From Paraburkholderia sp. UYCP14C (lineage in GTDB: Bacteria > Pseudomonadota > Gammaproteobacteria > Burkholderiales > Burkholderiaceae), in the NCBI RefSeq assembly GCF_004197395.1, contig NZ_SELS01000007.1, positions 1 to 64,000 on the forward strand: a stretch of 64,000 nucleotides of DNA, written 5' to 3'. A program made the position numbers and the translations under genes. Shown piece by piece: positions 36,806 through 46,508 of this stretch. How positions within the stretch are numbered: position 1 is the first letter of the stretch; each line of letters opens with the position of its first letter. The notes beneath the pieces were generated by a model. That model was not told the origin of the DNA and did not search any database. It saw only the letters and a list, made by a program, of their open reading frames with translations.

Positions 36806-38044
36806 TCATTGGGTTCCCAGGCCGGCTTCGCGAACTGGATAAGCGTCGTGCCCCGCACCGATCTTGAGCGCCTGGTAGGTACCCACACTGGCCACGATCG
36901 TGCCGCCGACGCTGATCAGCAGAACCGTGTGGATAAAGCTGACGCCGAAAAAATGCGCCGTCGCAAGGCTGAGCACGATCAATGCGGCATTGGCGGATTG
37001 ATTCACCAGGTCAATCTTCTGCCGATTCACGACGAGGAATACCTGCGACATCGAGCTGTAGATCGCCATCGTGATGAAATACGGAACGAAGAGCGCATAC
37101 ACCGACATCGACGTCTCCCATTCCTTGCCCATCTTCAGGTCGATGATCAGGCTGAGGCCGGCATAGCACGCCGCCACGAGGGCGAGACTGATGAACGTCA
37201 GCATCGTGAAGAACTGCCTCGACGGATTCACGCCATCCGTTCGCTCGCCGTCGAAGTAATCGACCATATCGCGCCGAAAGACACCGCCCAGGCTTTGCGA
37301 CAACAGGGACGCGGGGAAGTAACCCACGCGATACGCGAGCGCGAAGATGCCGGCGTCGCGATGATCAAAGACCATCGGGATCAGGATCGCGAGCGCATAG
37401 ATCACGAAAGAATTCAGCGTGATGGTCGGCACGCCATATTTGGCGTACTGAATCTGCAGCGCCGAGAACTTCATGAAGGTCGCCGGGATCATCCGTCGCG
37501 CGGAGTAAAGGTAGACCGCCGCCAATGCAAAATTCGACGCGAGAAAGATCCAGCTGTAGACGTTGAATATGCTTGTGCCGGTGCACACGCCTTTCGAAAG
37601 CGCCATCAGGCAGACAAAACAGATCGCGAACACAGCATTCGGAAAGAACCGGATCGTTGCGATCTTCGTGTATTTTCTTTCGCTGGTGAGGGCTGCGCAC
37701 AACGCCTGCTGCAGGAATACGCCAAACGCGAGACCGACAACCGGCACGTATTCCGCGTGGCCCGCCACTATCGTGGCGACCACCAGCGCGAGGCCGATGC
37801 CGATCGCGACCACGCTGGCACTCGTCATTGCGCGCACGGCAACCGTCTTGTCCGCCGCCAGGCACGCAACCTCCAGGCGCAAGCCGATTAACGTGCCGGC
37901 GAAGAGTCCGCCGGCCATGAGTTGGCTGAAGTACCCAAGCTCCGTGGGTCCGCAATACTTTCCGATCAATAGAATCGAAACGAAATTGAGCGCCTGGCTG
38001 AGTACGACTCCAGCGACACTTACGAACGAGTGTTTGATATTCAC
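36806..38044 (-). CDS. Wzx-like oligosaccharide flippase
   Basis: 412 residues with about twelve membrane helices, typical of the polysaccharide synthesis (MATE/PST) family: the start SVAGVVLSQALNFVSILLIGKYCGPTELGYFSQL is the usual flippase opening. It should move undecaprenyl-linked repeat units across the inner membrane. It begins with GTG, 64 bases downstream of the Wzc-like gene's stop on the same strand, and ends 82 bases before the Wzy-like gene's start. Confidence 0.85.
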   Translation of the reverse strand: MNIKHSFVSVAGVVLSQALNFVSILLIGKYCGPTELGYFSQLMAGGLFAGTLIGLRLEVACLAADKTVAVRAMTSASVVAIGIGLALVVATIVAGHAEYVPVVGLAFGVFLQQALCAALTSERKYTKIATIRFFPNAVFAICFVCLMALSKGVCTGTSIFNVYSWIFLASNFALAAVYLYSARRMIPATFMKFSALQIQYAKYGVPTITLNSFVIYALAILIPMVFDHRDAGIFALAYRVGYFPASLLSQSLGGVFRRDMVDYFDGERTDGVNPSRQFFTMLTFISLALVAACYAGLSLIIDLKMGKEWETSMSVYALFVPYFITMAIYSSMSQVFLVVNRQKIDLVNQSANAALIVLSLATAHFFGVSFIHTVLLISVGGTIVASVGTYQALKIGAGHDAYPVREAGLGTQ

Positions 38045-38108
38045 AATATATCGACGTCGAAAGCCGGTGAGGTTTTCTATCGCTACGACGAGGCGTTCCG
38101 TTTAAGCG

Positions 38109-40379
38109 TTAGCCCTTCTGCGTCTCTGTGCTAGAGGGCAACGCGTCCAGATAGGACGCGTTGCGATACAGACCGGCGCGCGCCCCACGGCTATAGCGGT
38201 AGGCTTCGGTGTCGATTCCGTTGAATATCACACCCTTCACGTGGGCGTTTGCCTGTTTGAGCTGCTTGGCCGCCTCCACGACCTCGACGATCGAAGTCGT
38301 CTCGAAGCGCGTCACCAGCATGACGGTGCCGCAGCTATCCGCGAGCGCGGTGGCGTCCGATACCGCAAGCACGGGCGGCGTGTCGATCAGCACGATGTCG
38401 TACTCGCCTGTCTTCGCCAGGAATTGCTGCATGCGTTCGCTCAGCAGAAGTTCGGCGGGATTCTCCGGAATCGCTCCGCGCGGGACGAAATCGAGGCCCG
38501 GACGCACGTCACGCATGATTACCGAGTCCGACATCACGTCCGACGACAGGTAGTCCGCCAGTCCCGGTTTGGAATCGACGCCGAAGTATTGCTCGAGATG
38601 ACCTTTGCGCAGGTCCGCATCGATCAACAGTACCCGCTTCCCACCTGCAGCCACCACTGCCGCCAGGTTCGCCGAAAGGAACGACTTGCCCACCTGTTCC
38701 GTCGGACCGGTCAGCAACACACGGTTGTTGCCCGATTCCGATTCCGATTCGCGCATCGCGAAATGCAGTGCGGTTCTGAGGCGGCGCAGACTTTCAATTG
38801 ACGGGTCGCGCGGAAACTCGCTGGCAAGCAGGAACCTGTCGTCCTCGACAGCACCGGACGCCTTGCCAATTCGTGCGAGTTTCGCCTGCGACAGCGGCAC
38901 GGTCGCGTAGACGTTCAGGCCCGTTTGCTCCTCGATCTCCTGTGCATCGGTCACGCCTCTATACAGCGCCGCACGCGCGAACGCCGCGCCCGCGCCCAGA
39001 ATCAGACCACCCAACGCAGCATAAATAATGACCAGAAGCTTGTTGGGGCTGATCGGGTCCTTCGGCACCACCGGGCTGTCGATCAGGCGCACCGTTCCCA
39101 CCTTGCCGGCCCGAACCAGTTTGAGTTGCTGCAGGTTGTTCAACATGCCGACGTAAAGCTCGTTGTCGACGGTCACGTCACGGGTCAGGCGCACCGCGTC
39201 CTGCTCCAGGTCCGGTAACGCGTTCTGCTTCTGGGACAGAGTGCCAAGCGTACTGGTCAGCATGCCAATCTGTTGATCGAGCGCCTGGATCCCCGGGTAA
39301 CCCGGCGCGTACGTCGCGCTCAGTTCCGCGCGCTTCTGCTTCAGCTCGAGCAGGGTGCGCTGCGCAGCAACGCTCTGCTCCAGATAAGCCTTGCCCTGCT
39401 CGCTGAGATCGAACACGCCCCTGCGGTTGCGCATCTCGTTGTAGCGGCCTTCGGCGCGCTCCAACTCGGCCTTCAGTTGCGGAAGCAGATCGCTCAGGAA
39501 TGCGAGCGACTTTTCGGCCTCTGCCGCTTTGCGCTTCACATTCTGGTCGACATAGGCATTGCCAATCTCGGCCAGCGTGTGGACAGTCAACAGCCGATCG
39601 GAACCCGTAAGGGACGCACCGATGATGCCGCTGTCCTTGCTCCCCTTCTGTGCGATGATCAGCGTCTTTTGCAGGTGTTCCACCGTTTTCTCGCGAGACT
39701 CTTTTTTCAGCACGAATTCGGTGCCCGGCCTCGCGTTCAGCGAATCCACGCGCAGCGTGATCGCGCCATCGGGCTGTTTCAGCTCGAGCGTTTCGCCTAC
39801 CCGGCCTTCCACCGCCTTATCGAGGTCGGCCTGCGCGAGCCGGTAACGGCCACCATCGAGGGCGGTCAGGATGAACTTCTCGCCTTCGAAAGTTTCCGGA
39901 ACATTGAAACTGGAAACCTTCAGCGATTCATCGCCCCACGCATATCCGCTTCCTTTAAGGATACCCGGCTCGGAAAGGCCTTTAGCATGCCGGGCCAACC
40001 AGCCTCCTATTAACGGAAGGCGCTTCGGCTTTGCACTGATATCGAGCCCCAGCGCGTCAACGGCTTTCCCAATCACCATTCTCGAATTGAGAATTTCCAT
40101 TTCAGCCGCAGCCTCTGTCTTGACGTCGAACATGCTGGAGACGTCGCCCAGAGGACTTTTCGCATTATTGCTCGGGATGCTGTCTTCAACCTGGACGAGG
40201 ATATTGGCCTGATATACCGGCGGCGCGAGAAAGGCGTACGCAACACCCAGGGTGAGAACGCTGCCGGCAATCCCACTGACCAGCCAACGGTTTGCCACGA
40301 GCACGTCGAAATAACGTGAAAGACTGACGTCGTCACTTCGGAGAACGGCAGCATTCGCAAGCGGAGAGCTTTGATTCAT
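38109..40379 (-). CDS. Wzc-like polysaccharide co-polymerase and tyrosine autokinase
   Basis: 756 residues. The N-terminal Wzz domain runs from the first membrane helix (LVSGIAGSVLTLGVAYAFL) through a long periplasmic coiled-coil to the second helix (LLVIIYAALGGLILGAGAAF, ~residue 450). The cytoplasmic BY-kinase has Walker A GPTEQVGKSF, Walker A' VLLIDADLRKG and Walker B YDIVLIDTPPVL. The C-terminus has only a few tyrosines (EAYRYSRGARAGLYRNASYLD). It controls chain length and export. The P-loop's acidic residue (TEQVGKS) differs from the common TPG-type loop. No Wza partner or low-molecular-weight phosphatase is seen in this window. Confidence 0.88.
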   Translation of the reverse strand: MNQSSPLANAAVLRSDDVSLSRYFDVLVANRWLVSGIAGSVLTLGVAYAFLAPPVYQANILVQVEDSIPSNNAKSPLGDVSSMFDVKTEAAAEMEILNSRMVIGKAVDALGLDISAKPKRLPLIGGWLARHAKGLSEPGILKGSGYAWGDESLKVSSFNVPETFEGEKFILTALDGGRYRLAQADLDKAVEGRVGETLELKQPDGAITLRVDSLNARPGTEFVLKKESREKTVEHLQKTLIIAQKGSKDSGIIGASLTGSDRLLTVHTLAEIGNAYVDQNVKRKAAEAEKSLAFLSDLLPQLKAELERAEGRYNEMRNRRGVFDLSEQGKAYLEQSVAAQRTLLELKQKRAELSATYAPGYPGIQALDQQIGMLTSTLGTLSQKQNALPDLEQDAVRLTRDVTVDNELYVGMLNNLQQLKLVRAGKVGTVRLIDSPVVPKDPISPNKLLVIIYAALGGLILGAGAAFARAALYRGVTDAQEIEEQTGLNVYATVPLSQAKLARIGKASGAVEDDRFLLASEFPRDPSIESLRRLRTALHFAMRESESESGNNRVLLTGPTEQVGKSFLSANLAAVVAAGGKRVLLIDADLRKGHLEQYFGVDSKPGLADYLSSDVMSDSVIMRDVRPGLDFVPRGAIPENPAELLLSERMQQFLAKTGEYDIVLIDTPPVLAVSDATALADSCGTVMLVTRFETTSIVEVVEAAKQLKQANAHVKGVIFNGIDTEAYRYSRGARAGLYRNASYLDALPSSTETQKG

Positions 40380-40708
40380 CTAAACCCCGGGCTGGTCTAA
40401 GAAAAGGGTTGAAACTTTGATTGGATGCACAAGCGAAGCCGCGTCGCCAATTCTGGCTTCTCGTCACTGGAAACCAGACAATCCGCGCTGGCGCCGATCG
40501 CGTCAGTTCGCGGTGCAACGTAAATGGGCGAATGATCGCCCGGCGTTACGCGTCGCCTGCCGCGCTCAAGAAAAGAGAACAATCTATTCGCCGGCAGTTA
40601 GCTCAGGTTAACTGATAGCTGTCCCTATTACTGTTCGCTGCCGCACATCAAACTTCTAGCCGCAGCGGCAAAATCCTTACACGTCATTAATTGCGGACCA
40701 ATATCCGA
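40380..40708. other. Divergent promoter region, Wzc-like and deacetylase genes
   Basis: 329 bases between the divergent genes. No gene. Composition is mixed, more A/T-rich near 40560-40700. It probably holds the promoters of both polysaccharide transcripts. Confidence 0.5.
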
Positions 40709-41623
40709 ATGAAGCCCTTGATGCGTGAGATAGTCACGCGCGCCCTTCTTTTCAGCGGTGCCCCGAGAGCGGTTCGAGCGTTGTTCTGGCGCGATCGCAC
40801 GGCAATTCTTCTCTATCATGATCCGGCGCCGGCAACGCTCGAGGCTCATTTTGAGTACCTTCGCGATAAGGTCGAATTCGTGCCGTTGTCGCAGTCGAAT
40901 TCACGCGGCAACGGACGCCCGCGCGTGGCGGTCACGTTCGACGACGGACATGCGCGTAATGCGGAACTGCTGCCGATATTCATCAAGTACGGCGTGCGTC
41001 CCACCATTTACGTCTGCAGCAGTATCGTCGCGCATGAGCGCACGCACTGGTTTCTGCATCCCGTTGCCAGGGAGGCTGGTGTGAGGCGGCTGATTCGCCT
41101 GAAAAACGGCGAGCGCGTGGCTGAACTGGAGGCACGAGGCTTTCGTCAGGAACTGCTGGATGAGTCGGCGACCATTAGCGGCCTCAGCGCCGCCCAGATC
41201 GAAGTGATGCGACCGTACGTCGACTTCCAGTCGCACACGCGCTATCACCCGACACTGACCTGCTGTGACGATGACGAATGCTTTGAAGAGATCACGGTAT
41301 CCAAAGTCGAAGTCGAACGGATTGTCGGCAGGCCGTGTGAGCATTTCGCGTATCCCTACGGCATTTTCGGGCCGCGCGAAGTCGAACTGCTGAGGGCTGC
41401 CGGTTACAAAAGCGCACGCACGACCGATGTAGGCTGGAACGACGAACAGAGCGATCCGTTCCGGCTCAAGGCGTTCGACATCGATGACGAGTCCTCCGTG
41501 GCGTGGTTCGCCGCACAGCTTACCGGTCTGACGTTAGTGCCGCGTTATCTGCGACTGGGGCGAATCCGGCGTTTTGCTGAACGCCTCTTCAGCGGTGGTC
41601 CCACTTCATTGAAGCAGGAATAG
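40709..41623 (+). CDS. NodB-type polysaccharide deacetylase
   Basis: About 304 residues. NodB motif 1 (VTFDDGHARN) carries the metal/base Asp pair and motif 2 (SHTRYHPTL) the metal His residues; AYPYGIFGPRE fits motif 3. No signal peptide, so it probably acts in the cytoplasm or at the inner face of the membrane. It removes N- or O-acetyl groups from a sugar in the repeat unit or finished chain. I chose the ATG at 40709; a TTG lies at 40691. Confidence 0.85.
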   Translation: MKPLMREIVTRALLFSGAPRAVRALFWRDRTAILLYHDPAPATLEAHFEYLRDKVEFVPLSQSNSRGNGRPRVAVTFDDGHARNAELLPIFIKYGVRPTIYVCSSIVAHERTHWFLHPVAREAGVRRLIRLKNGERVAELEARGFRQELLDESATISGLSAAQIEVMRPYVDFQSHTRYHPTLTCCDDDECFEEITVSKVEVERIVGRPCEHFAYPYGIFGPREVELLRAAGYKSARTTDVGWNDEQSDPFRLKAFDIDDESSVAWFAAQLTGLTLVPRYLRLGRIRRFAERLFSGGPTSLKQE

Positions 41624-41762
41624 CGCTGCCGACGACGGATATCCAACCAGGCATATCCCGACCGACGATATCGGCCTTTGACACGACAACAAGCAGGACT
41701 CGCGCGGTCGCTATCCGCAAGGAGTCCGGTCGCCTTGACCACACTTGAACGGTGGCATTGAA

Positions 41763-42683
41763 ATGCAAATATTCATTCTTCATCCAGGCAAAGCGAATTA
41801 TCCGGAGATCGATGCCTACACGAAGTATTTCGCGGGCATTGAGTGCCAGGTTTCGTCAGGAACCCTGGCTGACTACAAAAAGATCGCTAATCCCGAGAAT
41901 TATGTTCTGTGGTGCATCATGGGCTTTTATCCCAAGAGCCCCACTGCGAGGTTCGTGATCCACGATTACCGCTCGCTGTCGGTTGGCCGCAACAGCGCGT
42001 GGAAGGACAGCATCAAGAGGAGGCTTAGCCCGCGGCCAGACCTTCGCATCTTCCAGAACGAGTCGATGCGCGCACTGATGGACTTCAACGATGGCGTAGA
42101 TACCATTTACCTGCCGATGGGTGTGCCGGACTGGATCTTCGCGACGGGGGCCGAGCGCAATCCGATGCTGCCGACAGGCACCTATTGTTACCTGGGCGAG
42201 ATCACGCGGGAACGCGGCTTCGTCAGGTTCATCGCAGACTTCCTCGCCACCAGACGCAACTCGGATACGCTCGTTCTGGTTGGTCCGGCTGAGAAAGAGA
42301 TCTCCGACGCCTATCTTCAATCGCCGGGCATCCTGTTCACGGGGCGACTCGCACAACGCGATGCGCTCGCGGTGGTTCGCAATTGCGAAATCGCTATTTC
42401 AACCATCCCTTACAAGCGCCCGTATAACGTGCAGACGCCGACCAAGCTCCTCGAGTATGCCGCGCTCGGCAAAAGAATCATCTGCAATGATTCTCCGTCG
42501 AATCTGAACGCTGCCGCCGAGTTTGGAATTCAATGCAAGGTAACGGGTCCTGACGTGTTCTCCAGCATCTGCAATTTCCACGGCGATATGGTGCCGAAGA
42601 ATGATCCGTCCACGCTGCTGCACCTGCGGTGGACGAATGTAATCGGCGCCTCTGGCATCGAGCGTTATCTCGCGGGGATTTAG
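41763..42683 (+). CDS. GT-B glycosyltransferase of the exopolysaccharide cluster
   Basis: 306 residues. The C-terminal half has a GT-B layout: GTYCYLGEITRERGF, then ALAVVRNCEIAISTIPYKRPYN and a nucleotide-binding end TPTKLLEYAALGKRIICN, as in GT1/GT4-type enzymes (the usual E of the E-x7-E motif is seen in the KLLEYAALG segment). The sugar and acceptor are unknown. It is 139 bases downstream of the deacetylase, likely cotranscribed. Confidence 0.75.
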   Translation: MQIFILHPGKANYPEIDAYTKYFAGIECQVSSGTLADYKKIANPENYVLWCIMGFYPKSPTARFVIHDYRSLSVGRNSAWKDSIKRRLSPRPDLRIFQNESMRALMDFNDGVDTIYLPMGVPDWIFATGAERNPMLPTGTYCYLGEITRERGFVRFIADFLATRRNSDTLVLVGPAEKEISDAYLQSPGILFTGRLAQRDALAVVRNCEIAISTIPYKRPYNVQTPTKLLEYAALGKRIICNDSPSNLNAAAEFGIQCKVTGPDVFSSICNFHGDMVPKNDPSTLLHLRWTNVIGASGIERYLAGI

Positions 42684-42801
42684 CATTCAAACACTGACAG
42701 CGCGAGCCCTCCTCCGCATTCATCGGGGAGGACGGTCGCGCACAGGTTCGAAAGTGCGCGGCCCGCACGAGCCGCGCTTCAGGCCACGCAGCTTCCGGCA
42801 A

Positions 42802-43926
42802 TTATTCGCTCACAACCGGACCGCCTTGGCGAATGCGGTTTAGCTCGGCCGAATAAAGCAGCACCATGTTGTTGAAGAAGCGATCTTCACTGAATCTGCC
42901 GTGTGCTTCCTGCTGGGCGCGGCGCGATAGACGTTCACGGAAGTCATCGTCCGTCATCATTCTCGCGATCAGCGCGGTCGCCTGCGGCGCCGTCTGGTAA
43001 AGGACGCCGGTCGAATCATGACGAATGGTGTCGATATTGCCGGGGCACTGTGAAGCCACAACGGGCGTGCCGAGCGTCATTGCTTCGATCAGGGAGATCG
43101 GCATTCCCTCCCACGTAGCCGTCGACAGATAGATATCCGCTTGCGCGACCGCATCGAGAACGTTCGCACGTGGAAGCCAACCGGTCACGCGCACACCGGC
43201 GTCCTCGAGCGTCTGCTTCAGAGCTGCGTCGCCGTCGCCGATCCACACGAACTCGGCGCCTCCGCTATCAAACAAACGGGCAATCTCCGCGAATAGCCGG
43301 GGATTCTTTTGCACACGAATGCCGCCCACCGTCACGATTTTTCGCGTGCTTGTCGTGTTGGCTTTGTCCTCGCTAGACCGACGATTGTCGCGCTGAACGG
43401 CGACGGCCCGGTCAATCGCATTCTCGACCAGCACTGCTTCCCGCCGCAGGTGGCGGCTGATCGCGGCGCATTCGCTTTCCGAGCAGCCTACATAGGTGCA
43501 GTTTTTTATACTGGCGAGCAACTCCAGCGCGACGAAACAGTATCGTTTCATCCTGCCAATATCCCTCCGCATAAAGGAAATGCAGTGAGGGCTATATAAA
43601 AATGCCGTTTCCGGTAGCGCAAACAGAGTCGAAATTCGTCCGAGGAAACCCGCGAAAGACGAGTGCATATGGACGATATCCGGCTTCAATTCAATGATCT
43701 TCCGGCGCAGGTCGGACAGCACGCTCGGCAATGACGGTCCCTTCATCTGTAGATGCTGCAGCACGACGTCCGGGTGGAACATCGCGCGTAGATTCTTCGG
43801 CGTTTCTTCGCGCTCGGAATAGATGACATAAACCTCGTGACCTTCCTTGGCCAGCCGAGTGGCAAGCGTACTTACAACCGCAAGCGTTCCCGTTGCAGTC
43901 GATTCGACCACATGAACCACTCTCAT
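42802..43926 (-). CDS. Family 4 glycosyltransferase
   Basis: 374 residues. GT4 marks: N-terminal MRVVHVVESTATGTLAVVSTL, the donor-site KNPRLFAEIARLFD and the C-terminal STATWEGMPISLIEAMTLGTPVVAS, which holds the E-x7-E-type motif. It is a retaining GT-B enzyme that adds a hexose to the lipid-linked oligosaccharide at the cytoplasmic face. It is 108 bases downstream of the priming transferase gene on the same strand. The ribosome site GAGGAAA precedes the ATG. Confidence 0.87.
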   Translation of the reverse strand: MRVVHVVESTATGTLAVVSTLATRLAKEGHEVYVIYSEREETPKNLRAMFHPDVVLQHLQMKGPSLPSVLSDLRRKIIELKPDIVHMHSSFAGFLGRISTLFALPETAFLYSPHCISFMRRDIGRMKRYCFVALELLASIKNCTYVGCSESECAAISRHLRREAVLVENAIDRAVAVQRDNRRSSEDKANTTSTRKIVTVGGIRVQKNPRLFAEIARLFDSGGAEFVWIGDGDAALKQTLEDAGVRVTGWLPRANVLDAVAQADIYLSTATWEGMPISLIEAMTLGTPVVASQCPGNIDTIRHDSTGVLYQTAPQATALIARMMTDDDFRERLSRRAQQEAHGRFSEDRFFNNMVLLYSAELNRIRQGGPVVSE

Positions 43927-44034
43927 AGCATTTTCCTCGTGTATTGATGAGCACCGGCGAGAAACGTCGCCGTTTCGTCAAGGCGATCGGGCCGACATCC
44001 AATCTCCGACACGGTAAGAGAACCTCAACCGGCC

Positions 44035-44763
44035 TTAGTAGGCGCCGTCTTTCGCGAATACGACTTTGACGGTTCTCAAAAGGATCGATACGTCGAATGC
44101 CAGCGAGCGGTTCATTGCGTATTTGACGTCGAGCGAAACTCGTGTCGGATAGTCCACGTCGTTGCGGCCGCTAACCTGCCACAAGCCCGTCATTCCAGGC
44201 TTCAGTGCGAGGTAGTAACGGACATCGTGGCCATATCGAACCAGTTCCTTTTGCACGACAGGACGGGGGCCAACCAGGCTCATATCGCCGCGCAGCACAT
44301 TCCAGAGCTGGGGCAATTCGTCCAGGCTCGTCTTTCGCAGAATGCGACCGACCGGAGTGATGCGAATATCGTTTTTCAGCTTGAAATCGCGGTCCCATTC
44401 AGCACGGGCCTGCGGGTCCGTGGCGAGAAGTTTGGCAAGAACTTCATCCGAGTTCTTCACCATCGAGCGGAATTTCAGGCACCTGAAAGTACGTCCTCCC
44501 TGGCCAATTCGTGGGTGACCATAGACGGCGCTTCCGCGATCGCGCATGACGATCAGCGCAATGGTCAGCAGAACCGGCAAAAGCAGAATGAGCAGAACAG
44601 ATGCCCCGCAGACATCCATGGCTCTCTTCACGGCGTCACCCCACCAGGTGCCCCGGGGGTTCGCGCTTATCGAATTAGAGTCATCCGAGGCGAGCTGCTT
44701 TGACATCACTTTGATGCACGCGCCTTCCAGTTCCGGATCCGCGGCGGCGTCGGAATCGAACAT
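44035..44763 (-). CDS. Undecaprenyl-phosphate sugar-1-phosphate transferase (priming enzyme)
   Basis: About 242 residues of the WbaP/ExoY/PglC class. One membrane segment (VLLILLLPVLLTIALIVM) is followed by the catalytic domain: CLKFRSMVKNSDE, RKTSLDELPQLWNVLRGDMS, LVGPRPV and KPGMTGLWQVSGR. It attaches the first sugar phosphate to undecaprenyl phosphate and thereby starts repeat-unit assembly. The short ~50-residue cytoplasmic start with no extra membrane helices fits ExoY-type proteins. Ribosome site AAGGGG before the ATG. Confidence 0.92.
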   Translation of the reverse strand: MFDSDAAADPELEGACIKVMSKQLASDDSNSISANPRGTWWGDAVKRAMDVCGASVLLILLLPVLLTIALIVMRDRGSAVYGHPRIGQGGRTFRCLKFRSMVKNSDEVLAKLLATDPQARAEWDRDFKLKNDIRITPVGRILRKTSLDELPQLWNVLRGDMSLVGPRPVVQKELVRYGHDVRYYLALKPGMTGLWQVSGRNDVDYPTRVSLDVKYAMNRSLAFDVSILLRTVKVVFAKDGAY

Positions 44764-45197
44764 ATTATCCCCTTGAAGGTCTTGATTCGTCTTATAGCCG
44801 ACTGTCACACGCAAAAATCACGGCAAATTAGTCACGTCAGACGTTTGCTGCTGGCAAACGTTTAACTTGCCTGTGTACTTCCCGATTTCTCTTTTGGCTA
44901 AACAGGAAAGACGCTTTTCGCCTTAAACAAATTTACGCATTCAAGGAAGGCTAAAAGTGGAGCTCTGATGAAAGGACGATTTGTTTACTGGTCGTACCCA
45001 AATCTATTCCGATGGAACGACGTTTAGCGAGTACGCGCCGGTCATCCACAGTAGAAGTATGCTGGAGTGACCCCTTTTGCTAATGCGCTCTACCGCACAC
45101 GACGGTAGAATTTGCATGTCGCGGTAGAATCTGCTCATTGCGAAGTTCGCCAAAAGTTATTCGACATTGGATATCTGATATTGCGGCTTTGCGCTGC
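44764..45197. promoter_or_regulatory. Divergent regulatory region with a direct repeat
   Basis: 434 bases without a gene between the priming transferase and the glycoside hydrolase. A direct repeat CGGTAGAATNTGC occurs at about 45103-45115 and 45123-45135, spaced 20 bases (two turns), and is close to the probable promoter of the hydrolase gene. This suits a regulator that binds two sites on one face of the DNA. Confidence 0.45.
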
Positions 45198-46493
45198 ATG
45201 GCTTCGGGTCCTGCGAACATGTCGGGCGAGAAAGTTTTGGAGTGGCAATTGATCCCTCGGATAATACTGTTCCGTTTATTCGCCGTTTTGACTCTTCTGT
45301 GCGGGCAGCCAATGTCCGCCGCTCTTGCGAATACGACCACCGCCATGGGTCAACAACTCGCAGCGCGCCAACCGCCTCCTACCGGAAGCGACAGCGACCG
45401 TTTCGCAATGGACGTGAACTGCGATCTATGGAGTGCGGATCAGACGGCACTGAGCGAATGCTCGAAAGACCTCGATCTGATTGCCCGATTGGGTGTAGGT
45501 ACGGTTCGCCTCGGCGCTTCGTGGGAGTTCATGACGCTGGCTGACGGCAGCACGCTGGACCCCAACAGGGTGGCCTTCCTGAAATCGCTTCTGAATGCCG
45601 CACGTACGCGGGGTATGAAGATTCTTTTCCAGGTGGGTATGTACGCGCCGGCTAGCGCATACCATTGCCCCGCGACCCGGAATCCGCCGACGGCTGCTTC
45701 GTCGCGACTCGACTTCTGCGATGCCGCTTTCACGAAGTATCTGGGCTCGCTGATGGACGTCGTCCTTCCATTCACGGCCGACATCGAGCTGTTCAACGAG
45801 ACCAACTGGTCGTTCTCCGCAACCGACCCGTCTTACGGCGATCCGAACGGAATCTCGGGCTACATTTTGACTCGGAGCAAGACGCTGTATTCGGAAGCGA
45901 AGAGCGTACTGAACACCAGAAACAAATTGGGCTACAAGACGGTTCTGCACACCCAGGGTATCTCGTACTTCTACAACTCGGCTTACCCGAACCGCGGCTG
46001 GAAACCGCCAGCAGGTAAGGAGTTGATCCAGGCAACCGACTACATCAAGGCGATGGGCAACAATACGAAGAGCGCTTCGAGCCCGCTGAACACGACGATC
46101 GATGTCGTCGATGTTCACCCGTATTTCAACGGCGCGGACTTCGACATATTGATGCAATCGTTCATGACGACCGTTTCGAATCTGGCAGCGAGTGGTTCCA
46201 AGCCGATCTGGCTCACGGAAACCAACAATGGCACGAACCTTACGGACGCCGGACAACTTGCGGCTTTCAATCAGTTGAAGATTCTGATGAACAACGGTTC
46301 AGTAGCGAAGGCGTTCTGGTATGTCGTGCGTAACGGGGCCCCGAGCAACGGCGAAGGCGACACCTACTCGATCTACGACTACAACCGCAACCTGATTCGT
46401 CCGCAGCTGGCCGCCGCTATTCAGGCATACACGGCGACCATTCCGCAAGGGCAGCGATTTCTATCGGGCTCTTACCTGACGCCGATCAAGTAA
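45198..46493 (+). CDS. Secreted clan GH-A glycoside hydrolase (PslG-like)
   Basis: About 431 residues. A hydrophobic export signal (LFRLFAVLTLLCGQPMSAALAN) is followed by a TIM-barrel with the clan GH-A acid/base pair Asn-Glu (IELFNETNWSF) and the nucleophile Glu (KPIWLTETNNGT). The general layout is like the endoglycosidase PslG (GH39), which cuts the polymer made by its own cluster. It probably trims or clears the exopolysaccharide. The ATG at 45219 is a possible alternative start; a longer TTG start is unlikely. Confidence 0.78.
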   Translation: MASGPANMSGEKVLEWQLIPRIILFRLFAVLTLLCGQPMSAALANTTTAMGQQLAARQPPPTGSDSDRFAMDVNCDLWSADQTALSECSKDLDLIARLGVGTVRLGASWEFMTLADGSTLDPNRVAFLKSLLNAARTRGMKILFQVGMYAPASAYHCPATRNPPTAASSRLDFCDAAFTKYLGSLMDVVLPFTADIELFNETNWSFSATDPSYGDPNGISGYILTRSKTLYSEAKSVLNTRNKLGYKTVLHTQGISYFYNSAYPNRGWKPPAGKELIQATDYIKAMGNNTKSASSPLNTTIDVVDVHPYFNGADFDILMQSFMTTVSNLAASGSKPIWLTETNNGTNLTDAGQLAAFNQLKILMNNGSVAKAFWYVVRNGAPSNGEGDTYSIYDYNRNLIRPQLAAAIQAYTATIPQGQRFLSGSYLTPIK

Positions 46494-46508
46494 AGCCAGC
46501 CGCTATAG

